NCBI RefSeq assembly: GCF_946478785.1
Contig: NZ_CAMLDD010000002.1
Span: 248,001-312,000, forward strand
Source of the DNA: an uncultured Flavobacterium sp.
GTDB taxonomy: Bacteria > Bacteroidota > Bacteroidia > Flavobacteriales > Flavobacteriaceae
Reading direction: 5' to 3'
Length of the DNA: 64,000 nucleotides
Both the position numbers and the translations under genes were made by a program. The stretch's first letter is position 1. Each line of letters starts with the position of its first letter. Under the pieces are notes generated by a model, which worked only from the letters and a program-made list of their open reading frames with translations, was not told where the DNA came from and made no database searches. Below are positions 36,155 through 45,474 of this stretch, piece by piece.

Positions 36155-36529
36155 ATGAACGAATTATATTTAAAAGATGAGTCCTATAAAATTATTGGAA
36201 TTTGTATGGAAGTCCATAAAATATTAGGAAAAGGACATAGTGAAAAAGTTTATGGTGACGCTTTAGAATATGAATTTCAAAAAAATGAAATTCCTTATAA
36301 TCGGGAATTAAAATATAATATCGCTTATAAGGACATTATATTACCGAGTTATTATTTTGCAGATTTTGTAATTTATGATGAAATCATTCTAGAGCTAAAA
36401 GCAATTACAGCACTGTCAACAAGTGAAATAAAACAAACATTAAATTATTTAGCTGCATCAAAAAATAGATTAGGATTACTAATCAATTTTGGAGAAGACA
36501 GTCTGAAATATAAAAGAATAATACTTTAA
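36155..36529 (+). CDS. GxxExxY protein (PD-(D/E)XK nuclease-like fold)
   Basis: 124 residues. The signature GxxExxY is present as GHSEKVYGDALEYEF, with nuclease-like residues DFVIYDEIILELKA (Asp and Glu-x-Lys of a PD-(D/E)XK core) and a closing region TLNYLAASKNRLGLLINFG. The family is widespread in Bacteroidetes and of unproven function. It is flanked by 29-bp inverted repeats, consistent with a small transferable cassette. A candidate nuclease by fold only. Confidence 0.85.
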   Translation: MNELYLKDESYKIIGICMEVHKILGKGHSEKVYGDALEYEFQKNEIPYNRELKYNIAYKDIILPSYYFADFVIYDEIILELKAITALSTSEIKQTLNYLAASKNRLGLLINFGEDSLKYKRIIL

Positions 36530-36565
36530 CCCAAATCAAAGGTTCGTGAAATTTCACCACAATTA

Positions 36566-36594
36566 AATCCGTGTTAATCTGTGAAATTCGTGTT
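36566..36594 (-). repeat. Right inverted repeat flanking the GxxExxY gene
   Basis: AATCCGTG... GAAATTCGTGTT, complementary to the left copy at 25 of 29 positions. Related shorter motifs (GTGAAATTTCACC at 36546-36558) lie between. Confidence 0.7.
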
Positions 36595-36609
36595 CAAATT
36601 TATTTAACT

Positions 36610-37383
36610 GTGAAAAAACTATTCAAATTAGTACTTAATACAATCCCTCGTCCATTATTAATTCGCTTGAGTTATGTGGTGCGTCCAATTTTGGCTTTAT
36701 CATTAAAAGGAGATAAATTTACTGATCCAATTGATGGAAAAAGTTTTAAATCGTTTTTGCCTTACGGATACGGAAAGCAACGTAATAATGTACTTTCGCC
36801 AAGTACACTTTCATTAGAAAGACATCGTTTGCTTTGGCTGTATTTAAACGATCAGACAGATTTTTTTACGGCACCAAAAAAAGTGCTTCATTTTGCTCCG
36901 GAACAAGCTTTTTATAAACTTTTCCGCAAGCAAAAAAATCTCGATTATACGACAACCGATCTACTTTCGCCTTTGGCAGATGTAAAAGCAGACATCTGTA
37001 ATTTGCCTTTTAAAGATAACGAATATGATGTGATTTTGTGTAACCACGTTTTAGAGCACATTCCTGATGATACAAAAGCCATGCAGGAATTATTCAGGGT
37101 TTTAAAACCAGGCGGAATGGCCGTTTTACAAATTCCACAGGATTTATCGAGAGAGGTTACTTTTGCTGATGATACAATTACAGACCAAAAAGAACGCGCT
37201 AAAATCTTCGGACAATACGATCACGTTCGTGTATATGGACGGGATTATTTTGATAAATTGAGAAGCATAGGCTTTATTGTTATCGAAGAAGATTATACGA
37301 ATAAAATTGCACCCGAATTGGTTGAGAAATATTGTTTGGCAAAAGGCGAAATTATTCCGCTTTGCTTTAAACAGGATAAGTAA
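36610..37383 (+). CDS. Class I SAM-dependent methyltransferase
   Basis: About 258 residues with a GTG start. The SAM-binding part reads KVLHFAPEQAFYKLF, then DYTTTDLLSPLADVKADICN, with the methyltransferase core CNHVLEHIPDD and LFRVLKPGGMAVLQIP. The N-terminal part (LIRLSYVVRPILALSLKGDK) is basic and amphipathic. The substrate is unknown. GTG at 36610 was chosen because the longer start lies inside the inverted repeat and KKLFKLVLN is a plausible N-terminus. It is followed by a perfect 17-bp hairpin. Confidence 0.85.
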   Translation: MKKLFKLVLNTIPRPLLIRLSYVVRPILALSLKGDKFTDPIDGKSFKSFLPYGYGKQRNNVLSPSTLSLERHRLLWLYLNDQTDFFTAPKKVLHFAPEQAFYKLFRKQKNLDYTTTDLLSPLADVKADICNLPFKDNEYDVILCNHVLEHIPDDTKAMQELFRVLKPGGMAVLQIPQDLSREVTFADDTITDQKERAKIFGQYDHVRVYGRDYFDKLRSIGFIVIEEDYTNKIAPELVEKYCLAKGEIIPLCFKQDK

Positions 37384-37413
37384 TTTTTTCACCATATAAG
37401 TGATATAAGTTCA

Positions 37414-37457
37414 TTTAGAAAGTTTTCAAATTATTATTATTTTGAAAACTTTCTAAA
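37414..37457 (+). terminator. Perfect 17-bp hairpin after the methyltransferase gene
   Basis: TTTAGAAAGTTTTCAAA and TTTGAAAACTTTCTAAA with a 10-nt loop (TTATTATTAT), 31 bp after the stop. AT-rich, and could also be a protein-binding dyad. Confidence 0.6.
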
Positions 37458-37497
37458 TTTTAGCCCATACCCAAATACAACCAAAACAAACCTACTC

Positions 37498-40395
37498 TTG
37501 GAACCAAAATCATTTCAATTTTGTTTTGACGTCAGTTTTGAAAAAAATCTGAACACTTTTATTCCAACGGCATACGTCGTTGAGAATACTGATGAAATCA
37601 AATATCTGGACAAAAAAGCAAGTAAGGATGTACTTGAAGGTTTTGGAATTGCCTTTGAAAATTTAGATTCCAATATTAAAAAAATACTGACAGCTTGTGA
37701 ATCTTTAAAACCTGAATTTATTTTCAGGAAATTCAGTGCTAAAATCAAATCCGCTAAAACCATCGCCGATTTACAAAAAGATCGCAAAATTGATTTTGCC
37801 ATTCGTCAGCATTTAAAATTCAATTTAAGCTCCTTCTACGATTTGATTGTGAAAGAACAATTTCCTTTGTCAATTAATATGGGAGTTGAAAAAGACTTTT
37901 ATCGATCCAGAGTCAATATCGACTCTCGTGATTTTGAACCTCAGATTCGATTTGAAAAGCATTCGGAAGGCATTACTTATACCCTTTCATTAAAAGAAAA
38001 CAAAACTACTTTTCTACCTATGAATTGTAGTATCGATATGTTGCTGGATGAACCAGGCTGGTTAATTATTGATAAAAAATTAGGGCGATTAAAGGAGCTT
38101 AATTCTAAAAAACTGACTCCTTTTTTAAAGAAAAAATCAATTGAAATACCTTCAAAATTGGTTGATGATTATTTTAAAAGTTTTATTCCCGAAATAGCGA
38201 AAAAAATTGATATTGAAGCCACTGGTTTTGAAATGGAAGTGCGTGATCAAATAATTTCGAGTACGATTCAGCCAGTTTATGATTTCTTTAAAAATTGTTA
38301 TTACCTCAACCTTTATTTTGATTATAACGGTTACTTATTTGATGCCGGTAAAAGTAAAAAAACACATTCTTCTGTTGATTTCAGTATTGTTAATGAACCC
38401 AAAATAATTCAGTTTAAAAGAAGTGCCGTCGAAATTCTATATACAAAAAAATTACTTGAAATTGGTTTAATAAAAATCAAAAACGAACTTTTTGGGCTGG
38501 ATACAGATTCAGAAACCAATGATCCTTATATCAATATTCAACTAATTATTGACAATAAGGAAAAGCTTGAAAATTTAGGTTTTACAATCCAAAACCTGAA
38601 ACTTGAAAGCAAAGAAATCATTGCAGAGAACCATACTGTTTCGGTCTCAAAAGAAACAACCGGCGATTGGTTTGATATCAAAATTATCATTACTATTGGA
38701 AATCACACCATCAATTTCAGTGACATTATTCCCAATATAAAAAGCAAGGAAAGACTGTTTATGCTGCCTGACGGAAATTATTTTTTAATTCCGCTAGAGT
38801 GGTTCAGTAAGTATAGTTCACTGGCTAAACTGGTCAATAGAGAAAATGGAAAACTTCTTTTGCGTAAAAGCAATTTCACCGCTTTAGATACTATTCCCGA
38901 AATAGAAAAAGAGGTAATTGAACAAGCTGAATATAAACCTTCAGATTTACTGAAAGCAACTCTAAGACCTTATCAGATTGACGGGGTGAAATGGCTTCTG
39001 GGTCATTTCAACTCGAATTTAGGGGCTTGTCTGGCTGATGACATGGGACTCGGAAAGACATTACAAACCTTAGCCGTTTTAGTTGCCGTTCAGGAACAAT
39101 TAGGGTTTACAACTAAAACTACCAATTTTGATTTATTTTCAAATGAAACTACTATTGAAAAAGAACCTTTAAAAGCTCTGATTGTTTTGCCTTCCTCATT
39201 GGTTTTTAACTGGTATAACGAAGCGGGAAAGTTCACACCGCATTTTTCAAAAATGCAGTACGTGGGAAACGACAGAAAATTATTGGCAGGCAGATTAGAT
39301 TCGACCGACTTAATTTTTACAAGCTACAGCATTGTTCATCGTGATATTTCAATTTTAGAAAAATACAATTTTCGCTATTTGATTTTAGACGAAAGTCAAT
39401 ATATTAAGAATAAAAATTCTAAGATTTTTAAAGCCATCAATAAAATCAATACCAGACATAAAATTGCCTTAAGTGGAACACCAATCGAAAACTCCCTGGA
39501 CGATTTATGGTCGCAGATGCAATTTATAAATCCGGATATTTTAGGAACTTATAATTTTTTTGCAGAGAATTTTAAAATTCCAATTGAGAAGAAGCAAGAT
39601 GAAAATAGTTTAGCTGAATTAAAAAGATTGGTTCAGCCTTATATTTTGCGACGAACAAAAGAACAGGTTTTAAAGGATTTGCCGGAATTAACAGAGCAAA
39701 TTTATTATTGTGATATGGATCCGGAACAGGAAAAATTATATGAGAAGGAAAAATCAAAAGCGCGTAATTTTCTATTGAAAACAGATGGATCGAGTCCGGA
39801 TAGAATCAGTATTATCAATACTTTAATGAAGTTAAGACAGTTGAGCAATCATCCAAAAATGGTCGATCAGGAATCAGAAATTGATTCCGGGAAATATATT
39901 GCTGTCACTAATTATCTGGAAAATTTAGTCAAAGGAAAACAAAAGGCTATTATTTTCAGTTCTTTTGTTACTAATTTGAATTTTTACACGGATTGGTGTA
40001 ATGTAAACAAAATAAGATACTGTGAAATTACTGGTGAAACTCCAGCAAGTAAAAGAGAGCAGCAAGTAAAATTGTTTCAGGAAAAAGAAGAGCCTCTCTT
40101 ATTTTTTATTTCGCTGAAAGCTGGCGGCGTTGGCTTGAATATTACCAAAGCTTCTTATGTTTTGTTCTTAGATCCATGGTGGAATCCTTTTGCAGAAAAA
40201 CAAGGTGTTGGAAGAGCGCACCGAATTGGACAATTAAATAAGGTAAACGTTATCAGGTTTATTTCGAAGAGTACGGTAGAAGAAAAAATAATCAAACTAC
40301 AGGAAAACAAAAAACTGTTATCTGATTCCCTTTTAGAAGAAAGTTTTATCAACGAAGAACTGGAAACTAATTTAGAATACATTTTAAGTTCCTGA
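37498..40395 (+). CDS. SNF2-family DEAD/DEAH-box ATPase/helicase
   Basis: 965 residues. The C-terminal half has the SNF2 motifs: LADDMGLGKTLQTLAVL (Walker A), LILDESQYIKN (DEAH-like box II), SGTPIENSLDDLWSQMQFIN, LRQLSNHPKM, and QGVGRAHRIGQLNKVNVIRF. The N-terminal ~480 residues are a family-specific region without recognised motif. Such bacterial SNF2 proteins move along double-stranded DNA or remodel protein-DNA complexes; the specific role is unknown. The first in-frame start is TTG at 37498; no ATG lies in a suitable place upstream. Confidence 0.88.
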   Translation: MEPKSFQFCFDVSFEKNLNTFIPTAYVVENTDEIKYLDKKASKDVLEGFGIAFENLDSNIKKILTACESLKPEFIFRKFSAKIKSAKTIADLQKDRKIDFAIRQHLKFNLSSFYDLIVKEQFPLSINMGVEKDFYRSRVNIDSRDFEPQIRFEKHSEGITYTLSLKENKTTFLPMNCSIDMLLDEPGWLIIDKKLGRLKELNSKKLTPFLKKKSIEIPSKLVDDYFKSFIPEIAKKIDIEATGFEMEVRDQIISSTIQPVYDFFKNCYYLNLYFDYNGYLFDAGKSKKTHSSVDFSIVNEPKIIQFKRSAVEILYTKKLLEIGLIKIKNELFGLDTDSETNDPYINIQLIIDNKEKLENLGFTIQNLKLESKEIIAENHTVSVSKETTGDWFDIKIIITIGNHTINFSDIIPNIKSKERLFMLPDGNYFLIPLEWFSKYSSLAKLVNRENGKLLLRKSNFTALDTIPEIEKEVIEQAEYKPSDLLKATLRPYQIDGVKWLLGHFNSNLGACLADDMGLGKTLQTLAVLVAVQEQLGFTTKTTNFDLFSNETTIEKEPLKALIVLPSSLVFNWYNEAGKFTPHFSKMQYVGNDRKLLAGRLDSTDLIFTSYSIVHRDISILEKYNFRYLILDESQYIKNKNSKIFKAINKINTRHKIALSGTPIENSLDDLWSQMQFINPDILGTYNFFAENFKIPIEKKQDENSLAELKRLVQPYILRRTKEQVLKDLPELTEQIYYCDMDPEQEKLYEKEKSKARNFLLKTDGSSPDRISIINTLMKLRQLSNHPKMVDQESEIDSGKYIAVTNYLENLVKGKQKAIIFSSFVTNLNFYTDWCNVNKIRYCEITGETPASKREQQVKLFQEKEEPLLFFISLKAGGVGLNITKASYVLFLDPWWNPFAEKQGVGRAHRIGQLNKVNVIRFISKSTVEEKIIKLQENKKLLSDSLLEESFINEELETNLEYILSS

Positions 40396-40476
40396 TAAAT
40401 TGTTCTTAAAACCAATATAATGGCATCTTATTCATTATATAAAATTGTTATATTTACAATCTTACAACGTAATAAG

Positions 40477-41739
40477 ATGCGAAATTTTTTATTTAAAAAC
40501 CTTCTTTTGTTCCTCACTTTTACTTCGGCGAAAGCCCAGGTAGTACAAACTGAAGTCACTCCACCATACAATATCAAAACGGTTTCATTTGTACAAAATG
40601 GAAGTAATGTGGTTCCGATATTTGAATTGGGATCCAGATTTGAATTACAGTTTGACGATTTGTTTGGTAATGAAGCTAATTATTATTTTGAAATCCTGCA
40701 TTGTGATTACAATTGGAAGCCTTCTGACATTCCGAAAACAGATTATATTCGTGGTTTTGATAATCAAAGAATTATGGATTACTTTAATTCCTATAACACA
40801 CTTCAGAATTATTCGCATTATCGACTTTCCTTGCCGAATCAATTCGCTACCCAAATACTACTTTCCGGGAATTATATTTTAAAAATTCTAAATGAAGACA
40901 GAGAGGTAGTTTTTTCCAGAAAGTTTATTTTATTCGAAAGTCATTCTACAGTGGCTGCGCAGGTAAAACGAACCCGAAACCTAAATAATATCAATTATAA
41001 ACAAAATCTGGATATTGCAATAGCTTCAAATGATATAGCTTTTCAGACACCATTAAAAAATGTAAAAATCCTTTTACTTCAGAATGGAAATTTTAATACG
41101 AGCATAAAAAATATTCCTCCGCAATACACACTTGGCAATCAATTGGTCTATAAGTACGACAGTGAAACACAGTTTTGGGGCGGAAATGAATTTCTATACT
41201 TTGAAAATAAAGATATAAGGGCTGCCAATAATTATGTTGCCAAAGTAGGTGCAAATAATGATATTTACAATTCTTTTTTATACACCAGTGCGGCGAGGGC
41301 AAATCAGATTTACACGGTATATGAGGATGTTAATGGGAATTTTGTAGTTAAAAATATTAATGCTTCTAATAATGAAATTGAGGCTGATTATGCCTGGGTG
41401 TATTTTAGCCTCTCTGCCCCCACTTTCAGATCAAACGATAAAGACATTTATATTACAGGAATGTTCAATAATTACAGCCTCTCACCAGAATACAAAATGG
41501 ATTATAATGCTGAAAAGGGAATTTACGAAAAGGCCGTTATGATTAAACAGGGATTTACTAATTTTCAGTACACAATTGCTGATAAAAATGGCGTTATTGA
41601 TTATGAAAATGCCGTAGATGGAAATTTTTATCAAACCGAAAATGAATATACTATTTTAGTTTATTATCGCGAAAGTAATGACCGTTATGAAAGAGTAATC
41701 GGAAAAGGAAATGCAAACTCACTGAACATTATTAACTAA
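40477..41739 (+). CDS. Type IX secretion plug-family protein (DUF5103)
   Basis: About 420 residues. Signal peptide (LFKNLLLFLTFTSAKAQ), then the DUF5103 pattern: FELQFDDLFGNEANYYF, IPKTDYIRGFDNQRIMDYFN, NYSHYRLSLPN and ILLSGNYILKILNEDREVVF. This family includes the F. johnsoniae protein reported as a plug for the SprA translocon of the type IX secretion system, which is used for gliding adhesins and exoenzymes. It fits with gldB and gldC in this window. Start set at MRNFLF to keep a normal signal peptide. Confidence 0.85.
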   Translation: MRNFLFKNLLLFLTFTSAKAQVVQTEVTPPYNIKTVSFVQNGSNVVPIFELGSRFELQFDDLFGNEANYYFEILHCDYNWKPSDIPKTDYIRGFDNQRIMDYFNSYNTLQNYSHYRLSLPNQFATQILLSGNYILKILNEDREVVFSRKFILFESHSTVAAQVKRTRNLNNINYKQNLDIAIASNDIAFQTPLKNVKILLLQNGNFNTSIKNIPPQYTLGNQLVYKYDSETQFWGGNEFLYFENKDIRAANNYVAKVGANNDIYNSFLYTSAARANQIYTVYEDVNGNFVVKNINASNNEIEADYAWVYFSLSAPTFRSNDKDIYITGMFNNYSLSPEYKMDYNAEKGIYEKAVMIKQGFTNFQYTIADKNGVIDYENAVDGNFYQTENEYTILVYYRESNDRYERVIGKGNANSLNIIN

Positions 41740-41779
41740 ACATTCTAAAAAAGGATTTCAATCGAATCTTTTTTTTTCG

Positions 41780-41787
41780 TAAGTTTG
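41780..41787 (+). promoter_or_regulatory. -7 element (TAAGTTTG) of apaG
   Basis: Full match to TAnnTTTG, 34 bp before the ATG at 41822. Confidence 0.4.
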
Positions 41788-41821
41788 CAAATATAACACA
41801 CACATATATACTACTTTAGTT

Positions 41822-42208
41822 ATGGTTTCTCAGATAACAAGGGGCATAAAAATATCTGTTTTAACTAGTTTTGAAGGTACTTACTTCAAGAACTACAAGA
41901 TTCATTTTGCCTTTAGTTATGTCGTTACAATTGAAAACCACAGTAAAGATTCAGTGCAGTTAACATCTCGCCACTGGGAAATTTTCGACTCCCTAAATAA
42001 CTTAGAAGTGGTTGACGGAGAAGGAGTTATAGGCAAAAAACCGGTTTTAAAACCTGGTGAAAATCACACTTACAGTTCAGGTTGTTTGTTATCATCTCCG
42101 TATGGCGCAATGAAAGGTCATTTTAATATGATTAACTTTACCACAACCAAAATCTTTAAGGTAATTGTTCCTACTTTTAGAATGTGCGCTCCTTTTGCAT
42201 TGAATTAA
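41822..42208 (+). CDS. apaG: ApaG-family protein
   Basis: 128 residues with the fibronectin-III-like fold and the signatures TIENHSKDSVQLTSRHW, VDGEGVIGKKPVLKPGE and YSSGCLLSSPYGAMKGHF. The usual annotation is Co2+/Mg2+ efflux protein, but the biochemical role is not well established. Its stop overlaps the stop codon of the convergent endonuclease gene. Confidence 0.93.
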   Translation: MVSQITRGIKISVLTSFEGTYFKNYKIHFAFSYVVTIENHSKDSVQLTSRHWEIFDSLNNLEVVDGEGVIGKKPVLKPGENHTYSSGCLLSSPYGAMKGHFNMINFTTTKIFKVIVPTFRMCAPFALN

Positions 42209-42840
42209 TTTAGGATAATTTCTATTACATCTTCTTTTGTAATCGCATAGACTTTATCATTTTCTGTTGGAATCAAATAATGATTTCCTGTAAATTCTCC
42301 AAAAGCCGGAAAAATCATTTGATTGGATTTTCTGAAAAAACAGGACAAACTTAAAAATTGTTTACCCAACCCCCTTAATTGAATTCCGGGGTGAATATGT
42401 CCGCAAAAATTAAAATAACCTTGCTCCTCTTTAGGATGATGTGTCAGTAAAAAATCATCAATTACAAGTTCGGAATAAATTTCAATATTCAAATCCGCAT
42501 AATATTTCTTTGAAATAATATCGTGATTGCCTTCTACCAAAATTATTTTATGCGAATGAGTTTGGGTCCATTCCACAAACAAATCCCATTCGGTATTCAT
42601 TTTACTGTGAAACAGATCGCCTAAGAAAATAATGGTTGTGGGATTGAATAAGTCTAAAACAATTTTTAACCTCGTGAAATTTTCAAAAATAGCATCATTC
42701 GGAATTCCGATTCCATGTTTTCGAAAATGTGCTACTTTACCTAAATGCACATCAGAAATCAACAGTATATTTTTTTTCTCCCAAAAAGCAGCACCGGACT
42801 GATGCAGAATAAAATCCTGATTGTTTATTGTAATATTCAT
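42205..42840 (-). CDS. pdeM: Ligase-associated DNA damage response endonuclease PdeM (metallophosphoesterase)
   Basis: 211 residues. Calcineurin-like motifs are in order: ISDVHLGK, GDLFHS, GNHD, HHPKEE and FCGHIHPG. Members of this family cluster with an ATP-dependent ligase, a helicase and an MBL exonuclease, exactly as seen here. It is the last gene of the operon. An upstream in-frame ATG (42873) lies 3 bp past the helicase stop, but MNITINNQDF is the more usual beginning. Confidence 0.9.
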   Translation of the reverse strand: MNITINNQDFILHQSGAAFWEKKNILLISDVHLGKVAHFRKHGIGIPNDAIFENFTRLKIVLDLFNPTTIIFLGDLFHSKMNTEWDLFVEWTQTHSHKIILVEGNHDIISKKYYADLNIEIYSELVIDDFLLTHHPKEEQGYFNFCGHIHPGIQLRGLGKQFLSLSCFFRKSNQMIFPAFGEFTGNHYLIPTENDKVYAITKEDVIEIILN

Positions 42841-42875
42841 ATTTAAATATAGCAAACCTTTTACACTCGTCAAAA

Positions 42876-45335
42876 TTATTTCATGTAACTGGCTGTCATC
42901 TTTTTGATTCTTTCCGCCAATGTTTCACTGGATAATTTTTCCCGTAATCGATCTGTAATGATAGGAAAACTAAATGGTGTTGGTTTTGTACATTGTTTCC
43001 AAACGATTCTTTGCCGATTCACTCTTTCCAAAGCTTGGATTAAACGTCCTTCTTCCAATTGATGTTCAAATGTTTCTGTGTACGCCTGTTGGAGCAATAA
43101 ATTGTCCGGTTCATAATCCCTGAAAACTTCAAAAAGCAATTGCGAACCGCTTTGCAAATGTTTGGTCTTAACAGGTCTTCCTGGCATTCCCGTAAAAACC
43201 AATCCTGCGATTACGGCAATATCCCTAAACTTTCTTCTTGCCATTTCGGTTAAATTGAGACTCTTCTGCAAATCGTGATGCACATATTCTGTTGAAAATA
43301 AATTATTGTCAAAAACAGACTGCATATCAATTTCCTGATCTGAGAGCAATTCAAATCCGTAGTCATTATACGCCAGAGAAAAAGTAATTGGAGACAATAA
43401 ACTAATTCGATAGGACAAAATACTGGCTAAAGCTTCATGCACGAACCGACCTTCGAAAAGGTAAAAAACAGCATGAAAACCTTCTCTGGTTTTAAAAGTT
43501 TCGATCAGGAATTCATCATCAGAAGGCACAATACTTTCCTTACGCTGTCTTGCAAAAATAGGCTGTAAGGCTTTTAATTCCGGAGTGAGATTTTCGCTAT
43601 TGGCAGCATATAATTCTTCCCGAAGCAATTCACTCATCTGTACGGACAATGCCATACGCCCTCCCATCCAGCTCACTGTTCGGGATTCTTTTTTGGGATC
43701 TGCTTTTCGAACTAATACCTGCATGTTTTTCACACGAAACAATTCCAGTCTTTTTCCGGCAAACGTAAAGACATCTCCCGGCTGCAGTTTTGAGGCAAAC
43801 CATTCCTCGATATTTCCAATATAACCTCCGCTTAAAAATTTAACATTGAGTGACGCATCGCCAACAATAGTTCCAATTTGCATTCTGTGATGCATGGCAA
43901 TCAATCGGCTGTTAATTTTATAACGCCCGCCTTCTTCAATTTCTACTTTTTTGAATTCATCATATGCCTGCAGACTCTGGCTTCCGTTCGTGATAAAATT
44001 CAGAATCCAGTTCCAGTTTTCTTTTGTAATATTTTGATAGCAAAAGGTTTGTCGGACTTCATCAAAAATTTCATCTGGAAAAAATCCATCAGAAACTGCC
44101 AACGTATTGAGATATTGTACCAAAACATCCCAACTATTTAAATAGGGAATTCGGTCTTCTACAATGGTTTTAGCGACTGCTTTTTTTAGTGCCGAAGCTT
44201 CAATCAATTCTATGGCATGCGTTGCCAGAAAGTAAATCACACTTTCTTTTCCGGGCTGGTGACCGCTTCGTCCTGCCCGTTGTAAAAATCGTGCAACACC
44301 TTTTGGTCCGCCCACCTGAATAATAGTTTCAACAGGAGCAAAATCTACTCCCAAATCCAGACTCGATGTACAAACTACTACTTTTAATTCTTCGTTTCGA
44401 ATCGCATTTTCAACCCATAACCGGGTTTCCCTGCTAATACTTCCGTGGTGCATCGCCATATCTCCGGCAAACTCCGGATATTTTTCCAATATTGCCTGAA
44501 ACCACATTTCGCAGGCAGAACGCACATTCGTAAAAATCAAGGTGGTTTTACTTTTCCGTACTATTTTAGCCACCTCATCAATTAGATGCAGTCCCATGTG
44601 ACCACGCCAGGGATAACTATCCATTTTGTCGGGCAATATTGAAAGTACTTTTATTTTTTTATTGATATGGGCTTTAATCAAAACCGAATTTTGATAGGCT
44701 TCTGAATTTAATCCTAATAAAACTTGTTGTGCCAGTTCAAGATTTCCAATAGTGGCAGAAATCCCCCAAATGCGCATTTTGGGTGCAATGGTTTTTAATC
44801 GGGACAAAGCCAGTTCCATTTGGACACCACGTTTTGTTCCTAATAATTCATGCCATTCATCTACCACAATCGCTGAACAATTGGCAAAAGTTTTAGCAAA
44901 TTCTTTTGAAGCCAATAGTAATTGCAGACTTTCCGGAGTGGTGACCAGCAAGTCCGGCATTTTTTTGCTTTGCTTTGTTCTTTCACTTTGCGAAGTATCT
45001 CCGGAACGGATTCCAACTGTCATTTGTGTATCCAGATCGTTAAGAATTCTTTCAGCAGCTTGTTTTATTTCAACAGAAAGTGCCCGTAATGGTGTGATCC
45101 AAATTGCTTTTAATCCGGGTTTATGTTTGGTTTTATAATTCGGATTTTTCTTCATGTAATCAAGAACTATCGGAAACCATAAGGCGTACGTTTTCCCGCT
45201 TCCGGTGGGAGAGTTCAATAAGCCGTTTTTGCCTTGAAGAAAAGCAGTCCACGTTTGGGTTTGGAATGGAAATGCTTTCCAGCCCTGAGTATGAAACCAG
45301 TTTTCTGCAATGGTGTATAGTTCGTCTCTGTTCAT
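42876..45335 (-). CDS. Ligase-associated Lhr-like DEXH-box helicase
   Basis: 819 residues. Walker A SPTGSGKT (42-49), DEXH box VVDEWHELLGTKRG, ISATIGNLELA, and the Lhr-type motif VARFLQRAGRSGHQPGKES are present. This is the Lhr core without the long extra C-terminal region of actinobacterial Lhr. It is an ATP-dependent helicase thought to act on damaged or branched DNA with the ligase, exonuclease and PdeM. A 139-bp gap separates it from the ligase gene. Confidence 0.92.
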   Translation of the reverse strand: MNRDELYTIAENWFHTQGWKAFPFQTQTWTAFLQGKNGLLNSPTGSGKTYALWFPIVLDYMKKNPNYKTKHKPGLKAIWITPLRALSVEIKQAAERILNDLDTQMTVGIRSGDTSQSERTKQSKKMPDLLVTTPESLQLLLASKEFAKTFANCSAIVVDEWHELLGTKRGVQMELALSRLKTIAPKMRIWGISATIGNLELAQQVLLGLNSEAYQNSVLIKAHINKKIKVLSILPDKMDSYPWRGHMGLHLIDEVAKIVRKSKTTLIFTNVRSACEMWFQAILEKYPEFAGDMAMHHGSISRETRLWVENAIRNEELKVVVCTSSLDLGVDFAPVETIIQVGGPKGVARFLQRAGRSGHQPGKESVIYFLATHAIELIEASALKKAVAKTIVEDRIPYLNSWDVLVQYLNTLAVSDGFFPDEIFDEVRQTFCYQNITKENWNWILNFITNGSQSLQAYDEFKKVEIEEGGRYKINSRLIAMHHRMQIGTIVGDASLNVKFLSGGYIGNIEEWFASKLQPGDVFTFAGKRLELFRVKNMQVLVRKADPKKESRTVSWMGGRMALSVQMSELLREELYAANSENLTPELKALQPIFARQRKESIVPSDDEFLIETFKTREGFHAVFYLFEGRFVHEALASILSYRISLLSPITFSLAYNDYGFELLSDQEIDMQSVFDNNLFSTEYVHHDLQKSLNLTEMARRKFRDIAVIAGLVFTGMPGRPVKTKHLQSGSQLLFEVFRDYEPDNLLLQQAYTETFEHQLEEGRLIQALERVNRQRIVWKQCTKPTPFSFPIITDRLREKLSSETLAERIKKMTASYMK

Positions 45336-45474
45336 TTTATGGTTTTGATTACCTGTTTGATGTTGATAATTCCAACACTACTTCTTTTTTTGCCACAGAT
45401 TAAAAGATTCAAATGATTTTTTTACGCAGATCTGGCAGATTCAGCTGATTTTTAATTTTTAATTTTTAATTATT

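Noticed and set aside
42873..42873. Earlier ATG for the PdeM gene
   Set aside because: Possible, but adds eleven residues not typical of the family; the ATG at 42840 is preferred.
45336..45474. Short repeats TTTTTAATT in the ligase-helicase gap
   Set aside because: Simple sequence slippage; too short and degenerate to call an element.
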